Source of the DNA: Liquidambar formosana
Taxonomy: Eukaryota > Streptophyta > Magnoliopsida > Saxifragales > Altingiaceae
Assembly: GCA_039720395.1 (NCBI GenBank)
Contig: CM077823.1
Span: forward strand, 12,604,107 to 12,668,106
Direction: 5' to 3'
DNA length: 64,000 nucleotides
Shown: piece after piece, positions 1 through 11,079 of the stretch
Numbering within the stretch: the stretch's first letter is position 1
How the letters are laid out: each line of letters begins with the position of its first letter
Made by a program: the position numbers and the translations under genes
The notes under the pieces: model-generated
The model's database searches: none
The model's input: the letters and a program-made list of their open reading frames with translations, nothing else
What the model was told of the DNA's origin: nothing

Positions 1-822
1 CTATAGTCCTGGGCTATGTGCCCGAATTGAGGTTACTGCGGTCCCATGTAGGGATGTCTTGCAGTGTTTCCTCTTGAGGTTACTGCGGTCCCAGATAGGG
101 ATGTCTTACCGTGTTTCCTTTTATTTCCACGCACGAGGGCCCCGCATAACCTGGAGAGGATTATTCAGTTTAAAAGACTGATGATATAGATTGCCAGATA
201 TAGCAGATGATGTTATGGATTGCCAGATATGGCGAATTTATGTTATGATTGATTTTCATGTTCTCTTGTACCTATTTTAAGATTTGTGATATGCAACCCT
301 TTGTTATCTCATTTTATTTATTTGTTTATAATGGTTTTAAAACCTTGATATACAACTTTGGAAAATGTATTCTACTGAGTTTATACTCACGCCATTTTTA
401 AAACATTTTGCAGACTTTGAGCAAAGTGGGGATGACTCTTATGAGGAGACATCACATTGGGCTTAGCATAAGCATTGCATTATGGATGTTGTGCAAATGC
501 ATTTTACAATTTTTATGACCTGTATATTATTTAGATAGACTTATTGTATTATATACTGCCTGTATTGATAATAGAACTCTGTGGGAACTAGTGTGCCAGC
601 TTATTTAATTACTTGTTGTGGATGGTAGAATGATTTGGATTTTAAATTGAACAGGTTTAAATTGTCGAGAACTTGGTATGTCCTATTTTCAGACAGGATC
701 ATGCCGGATTTTCTAAAAATATTTTATAAAGCTATAATTTTTTATTATAAACCATTCTTGAACTTCATTTTATTTATTCTTCTTTCTATTGACACGTAAT
801 AGCCTATTTTTGGGTCGTGACA
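1..822 (+). mobile_element. 3' part of an LTR (probable Ty3/gypsy type)
   Basis: The stretch has no coding content and ends in gggtcgtgaca, the terminus typical of plant LTRs that open with TGTCACGACCC and close in CA. The 5' side runs off the window, so neither a matching LTR nor a target duplication can be tested. It carries two internal tandem duplications (47-bp units at 27-120, and a looser pair around 178-236). The base after the terminus (agatc, 823-827) would be one copy of a 5-bp duplication. The call is inferred from the terminus and composition only. Confidence 0.4.
27..120. repeat. 47-bp tandem duplication
   Basis: Two adjacent units, 27-73 and 74-120, both begin ttgaggttactgcggtccca and end tgtttcct, with a handful of substitutions. 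They lie in the presumed LTR body. Confidence 0.88.
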
Positions 823-998
823 AGATCAGATCTAGGATCATTAGCAAGTTTACAAAAATTTACAAGTTAATTCCATTATACAATCTACGAGTTAATTCTA
901 TGTATTTGCTTCTTTTTTTTCTTTGCTTTGATGAATATTTGTTTTTCTCGACAAAGAAAAAAAAAAAAAGGAGAACCTATTTGAAGATCTCTCTCTCA

Positions 999-1030
<32 letters not shown>

Positions 1031-1172
1031 TATATGTATATATATGTATATATTAGGGTATTGATCTTTTTGAATTCCCACTCGACTCTTGGAATGTTGG
1101 ATTTGTTAATTCCCTTTTATTTAAGGCAATAGTTGATTGTCCTAAGTGTGATGATAAATAATGGCTCATGGG
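823..1172. other. AT-rich spacer with simple repeats
   Basis: No gene is visible. There is an A run at about 957-969, a (CA)n tract at 1006-1030 and a short TATG/TA stretch after it. The small open frame here (789-1064) is made of these tracts and is not credible coding sequence. Confidence 0.6.
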
Positions 1173-1181
1173 ATTTAAACT

Positions 1182-1341
1182 GGGGAATTACCAATTGGTC
1201 CAACTGCGGGCAAATAATTACATATCAATATAAATGATTATTAACTTCATAGTAAACGAATACTAACTTAACTAAAAATGACTACTTACTTATATTGATA
1301 TGTAATTATTTGTCCTAGCCGGACCAATCTGTAATTCCCCC
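1182..1341. mobile_element. MITE with 9-bp duplication, copy 1 (Mutator-like)
   Basis: A 160-bp foldback element. The left arm begins ggggaattaccaattggtcc and the right arm, read on the other strand, begins ggggaattacagattggtcc. Both arms continue through caaataattacatatcaata, so the arms pair over about 55 bp. The perfect 9-bp sequence atttaaact flanks it at 1173-1181 and 1342-1350. A 9-bp duplication with long terminal repeats is the usual mark of Mutator-type non-autonomous elements. It has no coding capacity. A relative lies at 4134-4285. Confidence 0.85.
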
Positions 1342-1350
1342 ATTTAAACT

Positions 1351-1571
1351 TTGTGAATTATCGAAATTTGGTAATTCCAGTTAATAGCCCATGTTACATG
1401 TTACAATCAACCCTTAACATATTTTACTAACATAACAATCATGGCCTTAAGAAGTCTCATCCCCTTCAAAAGTATCTTTCACATAGTAAAAGATTTTTGT
1501 GAAAAATTAGAGTAAGAATAGTATATATTATATTGCCTTTGACACACAAGGCTGCAATCTAAAATGTTATA

Positions 1572-1611
<40 letters not shown>

Positions 1612-1812
1612 TGACAGACACATGTATAAGGGCGAAGTGAAGAATTTAGTTCAAGATATGTGAAATTTGGTAGGTTGTTAGTACTTTATCCTAATTAAAA
1701 AATTCGAAGATGCTTTTATTCAAAAAATTTCTTTTATCTTTTATTCAAAAATATATATAGATAGATATATAAACAACTCGAGATAATGGACTATTAGCTG
1801 GATTTTGGAATA
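1351..1812. other. AT-rich spacer with (TA)n
   Basis: No gene or RNA is recognised. A (TA)n tract followed by (CA)n lies at about 1573-1610. Confidence 0.6.
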
Positions 1813-2171
1813 CTATGGCATTGTTTGGTTATAATTTAAAAAAAAAATCTTTCCTTTTTTTTTTCTTTTTTGCTTTTGAAAGCAAAATGTTACAAAAATA
1901 AAAAATAAAGTTTGGTTACAACTTTTAATAAGTAAAAAGTAATTAGAAGCCAAATTTTGCTTTTAATCAAAAGCAAATAAAACTTGTTTTTAAAAGCAAA
2001 ATTTATAAGTTCTCTCACCTAATTCAACCTCTCAAGCTCACAGCTTTCTCCAATCATGTTTCGTGACAAACGACTGAGAGGGGCGATAACATCGGCTATA
2101 TTTCGACGACTTCTGCTATACTTGTTTTTGATTTTGTAATAAAAAGTAAAATAAAAAATCAATTTTACCAA

Positions 2172-3494
2172 GGGGCAGGCTATTGCCACCCCTCAAAATA
2201 CTTTAAGCCCCCCACTAATTAAATCCTCTCAAATTTTACTGAAAGCACCCCCTATCTTCCTAAAATACCCTTAATAAAATATTCTCTAAACATTTTTCCA
2301 CCCCCCCAACCTGTAACCTGTCCCCCTCTCTAGCCCTTTGCCCTTTACCAAAGAAGACGGCATCGTCCTCGACAAGACTCCTTGGAAACCAACGGCAACT
2401 AACAGCGAGTTACCTCACCGGAAACCAACGCCGATGTCGACGCTTACGCCAACACGAACGGACACCACCACATGTTGATGCTGACATGAACTGACATCGT
2501 TGCCTCACGACTAACTGACATCGATGCCCACATAATTAGTAAACTCACTACTGTAATCCATGACAAAAGCAGACTCAACTACGCTATCTTGAGTGGACAC
2601 ATTATCACCCTGCAACAAGTAAATAATGTCAAAAAAAATAATTTTTGAAACTGTTTGGTTACTTAAAACCGAACATCTCTTATTTGTTTAAACTTATTAG
2701 TAAGAAAAAAGTATATATGTTCGGACCTATTAGTAAAGACAAAGTATATATGTTCAGCTTTATAGAAAAGAACAATATAAAAACGTTCAGACCTTTAAAA
2801 CCGAACATCTCTTATTTGTTCCGACTTATAAACATGAACACTCAAAATCCATTCACAGTTACATAATCGAATAATTCTCAATTGTTGTATAGTTAAGTTG
2901 TTCAGTATTTTAAAACGGAACAACACAAGCTTGTTCGGACTCCTACAAATGAACAATATCCATTTGTTCGGAGTTACATAACTGAACAATATCCATTTGT
3001 TCAAAGTTGTAAAACGGAACCAAATAACTTTGTTCGGACTTAGAAGTCAGAACACATTAAAAGAGTTCGGTATTACAAAAATGAACATTGTAAATATGTT
3101 CGAAGTTGAGAAACTGAACAAGACAAAATTCAGTATACGAAAAACTTAAGTTAAACTCAATAAAATGTGTATAAATACTTATCTTTTGGTTGCTAATATC
3201 ATCTCTATCAATGCTTTTCTCGTCCATTATTCAATATTACGTGAGAAACATTAATTTTTCATGTAAATATGGATTTAATGTCAAGGTTGTTAGGGTTTGT
3301 GAGAGTATAAAGTCTATAGATTGTGTAATGTTTTTGGAGTTGGGGGTAGAATGGGGTGGGGATAGAAATTTTTTTAAATATTTAAGTAGACATGTCTTTA
3401 TTGATAAATTTACATTTAGATATAAAGAATTTAACAAATTATTTTAAATAGTGGGGGGCTTAGAATATTTTGAGTGGTGGCAATAGCCTGACCC
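2172..3494. mobile_element. Non-autonomous MULE-like element (1323 bp)
   Basis: The perfect 9-bp duplication ttttaccaa lies at 2163-2171 and 3495-3503. The left terminus begins ggggcaggctattgccacc and the right terminus, on the other strand, begins gggtcaggctattgccacc. The arms stay paired for about 55 bp through caaaata and agccccccact. No transposase is encoded. The left third (about 2320-2600) is GC-richer and unlike the flanks, perhaps captured sequence, with no recognised source. The middle (2645-3130) is an array of short hairpin-forming repeats listed separately. The 9-bp duplication and long arms point to the Mutator superfamily. Confidence 0.85.
2645..3130. repeat. Array of ~33-bp mini-hairpin repeats inside the MULE
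   Basis: Roughly a dozen units follow the pattern TGTTCGGA - spacer - TGAACAA - spacer. The best-kept units span about 2930-3125 and are 33 bp apart, for example tgttcggagttacataactg followed by aacaatatccatt. Within each unit GTTCgg and cTGAAC form an inverted repeat. Because 33 is a multiple of three, the array opens spurious frames on both strands (2645-2866 and 2795-3004). The left units are more diverged. Confidence 0.8.
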
Positions 3495-3763
3495 TTTTAC
3501 CAAACATGCTTTTTGTTTTATTCCTTTTATTTAATAGCAAAAAGCCAAAAAGTAAAAAAATGACTTTTCCTATTTATAAAAATATCTTTTGGAAAGTGCG
3601 ACCAAATAGTGTCTATATTATCAATTTATCATTCACCGTGACAGCAAAAATAATAATATTATAATTATTATCATTTAATGGTTTGTTGATATGCACCATA
3701 ATACATTCGTAGTTTCTTTGGATAAAAGAAGCTTTTGAGAAGTATGTTGGATATTTTAGCTTC

Positions 3764-3995
3764 CTTTTTTTTTTCTTTTTTTTTTAATGTGATAACGAAA
3801 AAATCTTTTGAGCAAAGTCCAAGTCCATATAAGACCCTACAACTCATATAAATTAAATACGTCTCAGGAACATGAAAACCATAAAACCTTGTCTGGGTGA
3901 TCCTAAAGGGCCGAGATCGATTAAGAGTTAAATTCAAGATCTCCACTTATTGAGGCATAGCCCCTTACCAATTGAGTTACTCCTTGTGATTATGA
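3764..3995 (-). mobile_element. tRNA-derived SINE
   Basis: On the minus strand the element opens near 3990 with an A-box-like gtaactcaattggtaaggggc. It is followed by a degenerate B-box-like agatcttgaatttaactc about 35 bases later, a spacing typical of tRNA-derived Pol III promoters. It ends in an A-rich tail (the T run 3764-3786 on the + strand). The body of about 220 bp has no reading frame and does not form a tRNA cloverleaf. No clean target duplication was found. Confidence 0.6.
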
Positions 3996-4133
3996 TTTTA
4001 GAATTGGTTTAGCCATTTACTTGGGGTAGATATTAAGAATAGTATACAATAATGAGTTAAAAGAAGAGTGGTGAATTGGTTATAGCAAATTATATTATAA
4101 AAAAAAAATAAAAAAAAGAAGAAGAAGAAATTA

Positions 4134-4285
4134 GGGAGAATTACAAATAGGTTTGGCTACGAGCAAATAATTATAGTTAATAGTCATTATTAATTAAGTT
4201 AATAGTTATTTACTGGGAAGTTAGTAGTTATTTATATTAAACTGTAGCTATTTGCTTGTAGCCGGACTTATCTATAATTCACCCC
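4134..4285. mobile_element. MITE copy 2, same family as 1182-1341
   Basis: A 152-bp foldback with left arm gggagaattacaaataggtt and right arm on the other strand ggggtgaattatagataagt. Both arms continue into ggctac-agcaaata. The flanks aagaaatta (4125-4133) and ataaaatta (4286-4294) agree at 7 of 9 positions, consistent with an aged 9-bp duplication. The arms resemble copy 1 in order and wording (gaatta, ggt, ggc, agcaaataatta). Confidence 0.72.
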
Positions 4286-4294
4286 ATAAAATTA

Positions 4295-4373
4295 TTTGCA
4301 ATTAATTGCTTAACTTATTTCAAGTTTTATCTAAAAAGCAAGGGAGTGCCTATCAAAAAAGTAAGTTAGTTAT

Positions 4374-4417
<44 letters not shown>

Positions 4418-5050
4418 TTTACAACTAAGGAGAGTAATTTAATTTTTAATTTTTTAATTTTTTTTGTGTGTAACTATGATAAGGTATGTGATATTACAAG
4501 TTAACGGGAGTGGAACAAAATTGAACGTATATGAAACTAAAAAATTACTTGACATTTTCATTTGCTATACTTCTATCAACTTGTGAACTGTGATTAGATA
4601 TGTTTCGTAAATTTTTCTTCACTAAGAATCTACTAAGAAAAGTTAGTTTGCTACGGACAAGGCAGAGGGAGGGGGGGTCAAGGGGGCAATTGACCCTGTG
4701 ACCTTCCATTTGTTTTTATTTTTTTGAACTAAATTATGAATATTTTAAAATTTGACCTTGCCAATTTTTTTTTAACCCCTAAATTTTTTTTATTTGAACC
4801 CTCTAGTTGTTTTTTTGATCCAAAAAATTGATGAGTTTGATCATTTAATTAATTTATTATAATCATTTTTCTACCTTATATAAAGTTAATGAACAAAATC
4901 CCATTATTATTTGCCATTATGAAAAATAAAAATTTCAAAATATTTATCATTAATCTTGAGTCTTAACCCCGCAAGATTAATGGTTTAATTCTGCCACTAG
5001 CTACTGAGTATTATAATATAAGAAAAACATATATATAATTGTGATACAAC
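4295..5050. other. AT-rich spacer
   Basis: No gene is seen. A long (TA)n tract runs about 4376-4409. The stretch 4660-4820 contains a run of G around gagggggggtcaagggggcaa and repeated ttgaccct-like words that look like decayed transposon ends, but no paired terminus was found. Confidence 0.5.
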
Positions 5051-5754
5051 TTATATGATATCAAAAGTTAATAAAATCATATTGTCTAAATATTTTTTAG
5101 TCTCACAATCCCACCTTTTATTATTCTCATGTCCAATAACATTACATGGGTACGTCACTACTACGTGGAAGACTCTCTCCTTTGATATACTGGTACGCAT
5201 TTTACAAAAAGAAAAATAAAAATCAATAAATAAATAAAAGAAATAGTACCGAAATTTGTAACAAAATTTTACAGTTGTGAGCCACCGTGGTTTGGACACC
5301 TTGGAGCCCAAGATAGTTCGTTTCCCCTGCTTCGTCTTCCATACCCTTTTTCAGGTTGACCCTCTCTGATTCCTCCACGTATCAAGATCAACTTCACAGC
5401 TTTCTCGGATTGCACACGTGTCACGACTAGGCGGAAATTACAAGAAAAATTCACGGAACCACCCGTTACCAAAATCTTTGCTCCCCACCAGTGTTTACCG
5501 TACTTCACTCTTGCGTCACACGGTGAACTCTAGTCCATAGATTCACTGTTTTGACTTTCTCGTAGAAACAATGCCTAACGTTGTCAGAGAAAAATACCGC
5601 GTTTGGTAATTTAGAAACTGCGTCCCGAGGATTTTTTTTTCCTTTATTTTATTTTATTTTTTTTCCTGGGAGCGTCCCAGGTTTCTTCCTACGAACCAAA
5701 CTTACTCCATCCCCTCTATTTCCCCTGTAATAAAAAAAGACTCTTTCTCCTCCC

Positions 5755-5761
5755 TATATAA
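5755..5761 (+). promoter_or_regulatory. TATA box of the ALKBH9 gene
   Basis: The sequence tatataa sits in a CT-rich plant core promoter (ctccctatataaactcc). A TATA box at this position predicts transcription starting near 5785-5795. The CT-rich stretch 5795-5900 is then the 5' leader. The position also argues against the upstream in-frame ATG at 5784 as the start codon, since that ATG would lie at or before the transcription start. The 700 bp upstream (5051-5754) has no gene and is presumed promoter. Confidence 0.7.
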
Positions 5762-5903
5762 ACTCCAGTAAGACTCGTGGAGCTTGTTTCCAATTTCACT
5801 CTCTTTGTCTCTCTCATATCTACAAATCTCTGTTTCTCTCTCTGCAGTCCTCTCTCTTTCATTCTTTTCAATTCTCTTTCTCTCTCCATCTACAGTGGCG
5901 GTG

Positions 5904-8653
5904 ATGTCGAGAGAGTTCTCCGGCGAGATGCCGGAGTCCGCCGTCGAAGGTGACCTTATGGGTCTGCTGCAGACACTAGACCGTGAGGAGATTATGGAGG
6001 TTTTGTCTGAAGGGATTTGCCAACACTGTCAATCTCTTTTGCAGAGTCGCATTCACAGCCTCATTAACGGTAAGAATTGAACCCCACTTAACCACCTCGT
6101 TTGTTTTCGCCGTCTTCTTGTTCTTTTTCTCTTTTGTTTGTTGTATTGTTCTGATAAGAGTTGGTTTTCTGACCTTATAAATAATTGTTTGTTCTGAAGT
6201 TGAAGATGATGGGTTCTTGCTTTGATTTAATATTATGCTAATTGTATGTATTTCTTTTGTTGTTGTAATGGGTTTTTCTGTTTTTGGAGTTCTTGAAGTA
6301 ATTAGGGTTTTAGGGTCCTATCTGAAATTTTTATTCGTTCCTTTTGTCTAACTAAATTTGATTTTTTTCATGAACTGGCTCAAATATATCTGGTTTTGAA
6401 TTTTGTTTTGTTTTTTCCTTTAACGAAATTTGAATTTATATGTTTTGGACTTATTTTGGCAAACTATATGTTTATAATTAAGTCAACAGAATTAGGGTTT
6501 TGGATTTGGGTTTGGATAGGTGCTTTAACCTTTTTGCCTATTTAGGGGAATTGTAAGATATTGTTTCTCTTTTATTTTTGTTGTTTCTAAAATTTGAAAA
6601 GATAACTTTGAGGGCAAGTTATACTTAAATCTTTGGGAAATTATTATTCTTCTTGCAGGAAAAGCAAGCAAAACATCACTTTCAAATGATAAGAGGGAAA
6701 GTTCAGACGAATTAAGTTATGCAGATGCATCAAGCCTGTGTTCGTCGGGGAATAGGTCGGCAAATTCAACCATTATGTCTCGCCGTCAAGAGAGCACCTC
6801 CTGGAGCTCTACTCCTGAATCTGTATACTCAGTGAGGCAGAAAGGGTATGCTGCTAATTTGTCGTCACCTGCATTGGCGAACGGAAAGCGACGTTCTTTC
6901 AATGGTTCAGGCTCTGGAATATTGCTAAATGATGGAATTAGCGGTGTTTCCTCTTTTAATGATGATGAGTTACTGGACGAGCAAAATGAAGGAGTTCGGT
7001 TTTCACAAGTTGGTCGGAAGAAGGACTATGTTCATATTGAGAGGATCGGTGGGAAAGCGATGAATGTGCTTAAAGGGCTTGAGCTTCACACTCGGGTTTT
7101 TAATGTGGAGGAGCAGAGGAAAATTGTTGAATGTGTTTACAGTCTACAGCGCATGGGACAGAAAGGGCAGCTTAGAGGTATGTACATAAATGATAAATGC
7201 TTGCTTTCGCTCTCTGTTGTTCAATGAGGTTATTTTCTATTTCATTGAGGGGCTTCTGGAAGTGCAAATTATAAACTTTATTTTCTCATCTTAAATGTTT
7301 GTACCATACATTTCACCTGGTTTTTATTTATCTGTTGAGTGTGTATGAAGGCATTAAATTTGGGAAGAAAAATACTTGGTTGTTGAGTGAAAGGGGCTTG
7401 TAGAGAACCTGCTTTGTTTTGATTTAGAAAGAGAGGCCATTGTAGCGGGAGAGATTGGGATCCCTGTTTGTTAAATGATAGCTCAATTCAGAAACATAGA
7501 TTGTTGCCTTCTTCTGCATGTGCCCATAATATAGAAGAAACACAAACTATGGCCATAACAGTATAAATACATTTTCCTTTAAAAACGAATGGTTCATATC
7601 TGTTCATTCTTAATTATATTACTCGGGAAAAAAATTCACGTGAATTTAATCAGTATATTGTGACTTGAAATGATTATTTTGTAATTTGGCAGCATTTAGA
7701 TGAGTCTATTTAATTTGCATTAGACTTGTTTGGGCATTTAGGATTTTAATAAATGGTTTCAATTGAGAAGGTAGTTACACATAGACACTTAAAACTCTGT
7801 GTAATGAGAGGAAACTGAGGTTTGAACCTTTGACCATCTGCTTTAAGTGGAGGCAAGACACCATCTAGGTGAGAGGTTGGTGGTATTTTGTGATTATGGT
7901 GATGGCTTAAAAATACGCTACCAACTTCCAAGTTAAAATGCTATGCGATATTATCATACTTATTTGATTTTAATGGATCTCTGCATTCACCCATTTCATT
8001 TGAATAGACATATTGTTACATTAATATGAATTCTTGTATTTCAATACATTCAAACACCCCTATTAATTCCTTTCTGTTTTTGTTTTATGTGGTCTAGGAT
8101 GATTTCAGTACATTCAAGGGTAGATTGGTTTGAAAATTGTTGATTTGTTGGCTAAATTAGAAAAAGTGACTATTGAATGTGAACTTTTATTCTTCGAACT
8201 TATTCTTTGTCTTTTTTGTCCACAAGCCTTGAAAATTCGACACCCTAATTCTAGCATCCATTCTTGAAACTTACTTATAAAATAAACTTTAACAGTTCAA
8301 GGTGGTACGTGATTATTTTTTTGGATTTGTAGTTTTCTACTGAAAATAGATTAAGAATATGAGAATAAAATCGTGAAAGGACAAAAGTGGTGGAGTTTTG
8401 CCATATTTCTGCTCTTGCTAATCAGCCAGATTAACAATTCTACCCATTATCAAAAGTTAGATATTTGGCGATGGGTGAAGAGCCGTTAACTTCTGTTTAA
8501 TATTAATAATAGATTTAAAGGTTTTTATTTTTTATTTTTAAAATTTTATTTTATTTTAAAAGTTAGTTATGGTGGTTAAGAATTATTTATGTTTTTTCTC
8601 TAAAAGTTTTATTTATTTATTTAAGATTGCTAAGGTAGTTAAGAATTAATTAT

Positions 8654-8701
<48 letters not shown>

Positions 8702-8975
8702 CCTTAAATCTAACATTGGAGCATGTATGCTGTTAGGGTTACTAAAGAATATAAAATGTGTGTATAAAATCAATTTTTTTGTGTTTATCTCATTTTTTTT
8801 CCTCTTATTTGAACATTTTTCAGCACGCACATATTCGGAACCAAGAAAGTGGATGCGTGGTAAAGGACGTGTCACGCTGCAATTTGGCTGCTGTTACAAT
8901 TATGCAGTGGTAACATTTCAGTGCTTAACCATCTCTTCTTCATTTTTTCTGTTTTTATCAATCTTGAGTTGTATT

Positions 8976-9014
<39 letters not shown>

Positions 9015-10599
9015 TTTTTCACTTGCAGGACAAAAATGGTAACCCACCGGGTATAATTAGAGATGAAGAAGTTGATCCTCTTCCCCGCTTGTTCAAGCAA
9101 ATGATCAAGAGGATGGTCAGGTGGCATGTTCTTCCTCCAACATGTGTCCCTGACAGCTGTATTGTGAATATATATGAAGAAGGGGATTGCATTCCGCCTC
9201 ACATTGACCACCACGACTTCCTTAGACCCTTTTGCACTGTATCTTTCTTGACCGAGTGCAATATACTATTTGGTTCAAATCTGAAGATCGTGGATGCAGG
9301 AGAGTTTTTGGGTCCTGTCTCTATACCTTTACCTGTTGGGTATGTTTTCTAAATCTTCCCTCTTGCCAATTGAGTATTCATTTCTTTTTACCCCATTATA
9401 TTCTCTTTAGCATGATTAGTAAGTTTGTACTTCTCTTGCTGAAATAGCTATTTCCATCTTTTATTGATTTGATTTGTTTTGTTGGAATCTTTTTCATGGG
9501 TGTTGTGCTTCCTTGTGAAAATGTACATTAGCATTCATTCTTGAGCAATATGTGTTGATTTTGACTGAATCAGTAAACACACTTAATCTTCTTAACTGCA
9601 TTTAGCTTCTATATATACAGACCAGCAGGAGTTGGATTCTTTGTTGAGTTGATAACTAAATGGGTATATCTTAAGATCTGTAACTTCCAGCCCACTCCAA
9701 TACGAATGTGGTAATCACTTTGAAGAATTAGGAGGCTTTCAACACTAAATGTTACTGAAATCATTGCATTTTTTTTTTTACCATTGCTTTTTTGAAGGAG
9801 TTGAATTTCTTTCTCCGTGGAATCAAAATGAAGTATCATTGTTATGATTCGATGGATTATGTTCCTTCAATTTTCTGAATTGTCACACGGTTACGGTCTC
9901 TCTGTCTTCAAATGCCACTGAAATCATCATCTCTTTAAAGCTACTTGGGGAATTTTTCTACCTTGTTTTTTTCCCTTATGGTTGTATTGTTCTATTTTCT
10001 GTTGTGTATAATTGAGATAAATAGATTATTATGGGAGTTAAAAAGAATTGTAAAGGTGTGGGTGTATTTTTGTTTAATTTAGCCTTCCTTTTTAGGTTCT
10101 GTTATCTTACCATATATATATATATATTTGTGTTGCAGATCGGTGTTCATTTTAAATGGTAATGGAGCTGACATTGCTAAACATTGTGTCCCCGCTGTCC
10201 CGACAACAAGGTAATCTAATATCTTTGTTTTTTTGCATACAAGTAGGATAAGTACTTCTACTTTCCTTTTATTTACAGTACTTATTCTGTCCTTATTCTT
10301 TGTTTGTTCGCAGGATTTCCATTACTTTCAGAAAGATGGACGACAGCAAACTACCATATAAATTTTTGCCTGATCCAGAACTGTTGGGAGTTAAGCCTCT
10401 TTCTTTTACCAAGTCACCAGTCCAACAACACCAACATCGACCGTACCAATACCAGAATAAAGAACGTTATCGTGTTGAATCTGAGATGGTTGGGGAGACC
10501 AGTGATGGCTCATTTGTGATTGAGAGAGATGATTTCCCTCCGCTTGGTGGCTCAAATTCTGTGAGTCGACACCGGGGGAATAAAGTCGGGTTTAAGTAA
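5904..10599 (+). CDS. ALKBH9B: ALKBH9-type RNA N6-methyladenosine demethylase, six exons
   Basis: The exons I infer are 5904-6069, 6659-7177, 8824-8909, 9029-9339, 10139-10210 and 10314-10599. All have GT-AG introns and matching phases, giving 479 codons and a TAA stop. The family consists of Fe(II)/2-oxoglutarate dioxygenases that remove m6A from RNA; plant ALKBH9B acts in the cytoplasm. The catalytic fold lies in exons 3-6: HID in PPHIDHHDF supplies the His and Asp iron ligands, AKHCVP supplies the second His, and RISITFR supplies the 2-oxoglutarate-binding Arg. The Ser-rich N-terminal half (about residues 55-140) is probably disordered, and the C-terminal tail is short and basic. The length is close to the roughly 500 residues usual for the family. 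The start was chosen from the TATA position. Paralogue choice (9A/9B/9C) is uncertain; the enzyme class is not. Confidence 0.9.
7770..7895 (-). mobile_element. Candidate tRNA-derived SINE in ALKBH9 intron 2
   Basis: On the minus strand an A-box-like ctcacctagatggtgtcttg is followed about 30 bases later by a good B box, ggttcaaacctc. The spacing matches a Pol III type 2 promoter. The rest does not fold as a tRNA and no A tail or target duplication was recognised, so this is a retroposon relic rather than a tRNA gene. Confidence 0.5.
8655..8699. repeat. (CT)n microsatellite
   Basis: An uninterrupted CT run of about 45 bp in the second intron of ALKBH9. It creates open frames on both strands (8639-8978) that are not genes. 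An (AT)n tract of about 28 bp follows in the next intron near 8980-9008, just before the exon 4 acceptor. Confidence 0.95.
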
Positions 10600-10905
10600 T
10601 GAATTTTGTAACGGTTTATTCATTAGTTTCATTTATGTTGTATAGGTAATATATTTGAATTTCATCAAATTAATTGCACTCGGGCATAGGTTCTTCACCA
10701 GGGAAGTTTGAGATGTACTTTTAGCGGAGAAATATTTGTATCTGTATCTTTCAATTTTGAAATGACTTCATTTATTTTCTCATGATTATTGAAAATAATT
10801 TGTAATGCTGCACTGTATGTGGTGATTTTGAGATGCTTTCAAATTGTATGATGATCATATGTGGTGATTACTCCATTAGCTATTTTTCCCAGATACTATT
10901 ACCGA
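10600..10905 (+). other. 3' untranslated region and downstream flank of ALKBH9
   Basis: AT-rich and non-coding. No single canonical poly(A) signal stands out; attattgaaaataatttg near 10785 is the likeliest A-rich element. No other gene is seen. Confidence 0.4.
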
Positions 10906-11079
10906 ATTGAAATCACAAGGCGGGGTTGGTAGTGGGATAGCTGAGATGGCTGCATGAGTCCTATTAGGGGCATCCCAATTAGAGGAGCCAGGTCCAGCTC
11001 TCTACTTTTTCCAGATCTCACTCATCTCCCTTCTTGGTGATCTCTAGATGAATGGATGAGAGTAGCATCAAGTTTTGAT

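Larger units (their letters stand above)
1813..3610. mobile_element. Possible older inverted-repeat element hosting the MULE at 2172-3494
   Basis: The left end reads ggcattgtttggttataa and the right end, on the other strand, reads gacactatttggtcgcac. Inside each end are similar AAAAGC/GCTTTT-rich stretches. This suggests a hAT- or Tourist-like element of about 475 bp before the inner MULE inserted. A flanking duplication could only be tat on both sides, so the limits and class are tentative. Confidence 0.3.

Noticed and set aside
2645..3004. Repetitive proteins on both strands (KPNISYLF / NKWILF repeats)
   Set aside because: They follow from a 33-bp repeat being a multiple of three; no start context or domain supports expression.
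2645..3130. CRISPR-like array
   Set aside because: The units are contiguous without unique spacers, diverged, and sit in a plant MULE.
5784..5903. In-frame upstream ATG that would extend ALKBH9 by 40 residues
   Set aside because: It lies only about 25 bp after the TATA box, at or before the expected transcription start, and the extension is a translated CT-rich leader (Ser/Leu repeats).
7770..7895. Genuine tRNA gene
   Set aside because: A and B boxes are present but acceptor and anticodon stems cannot be formed, so a SINE is more likely. The same applies to 3764-3995.
8639..8978. Open frames on both strands over the (CT)n tract
   Set aside because: They are products of the microsatellite within an intron and have no domain.
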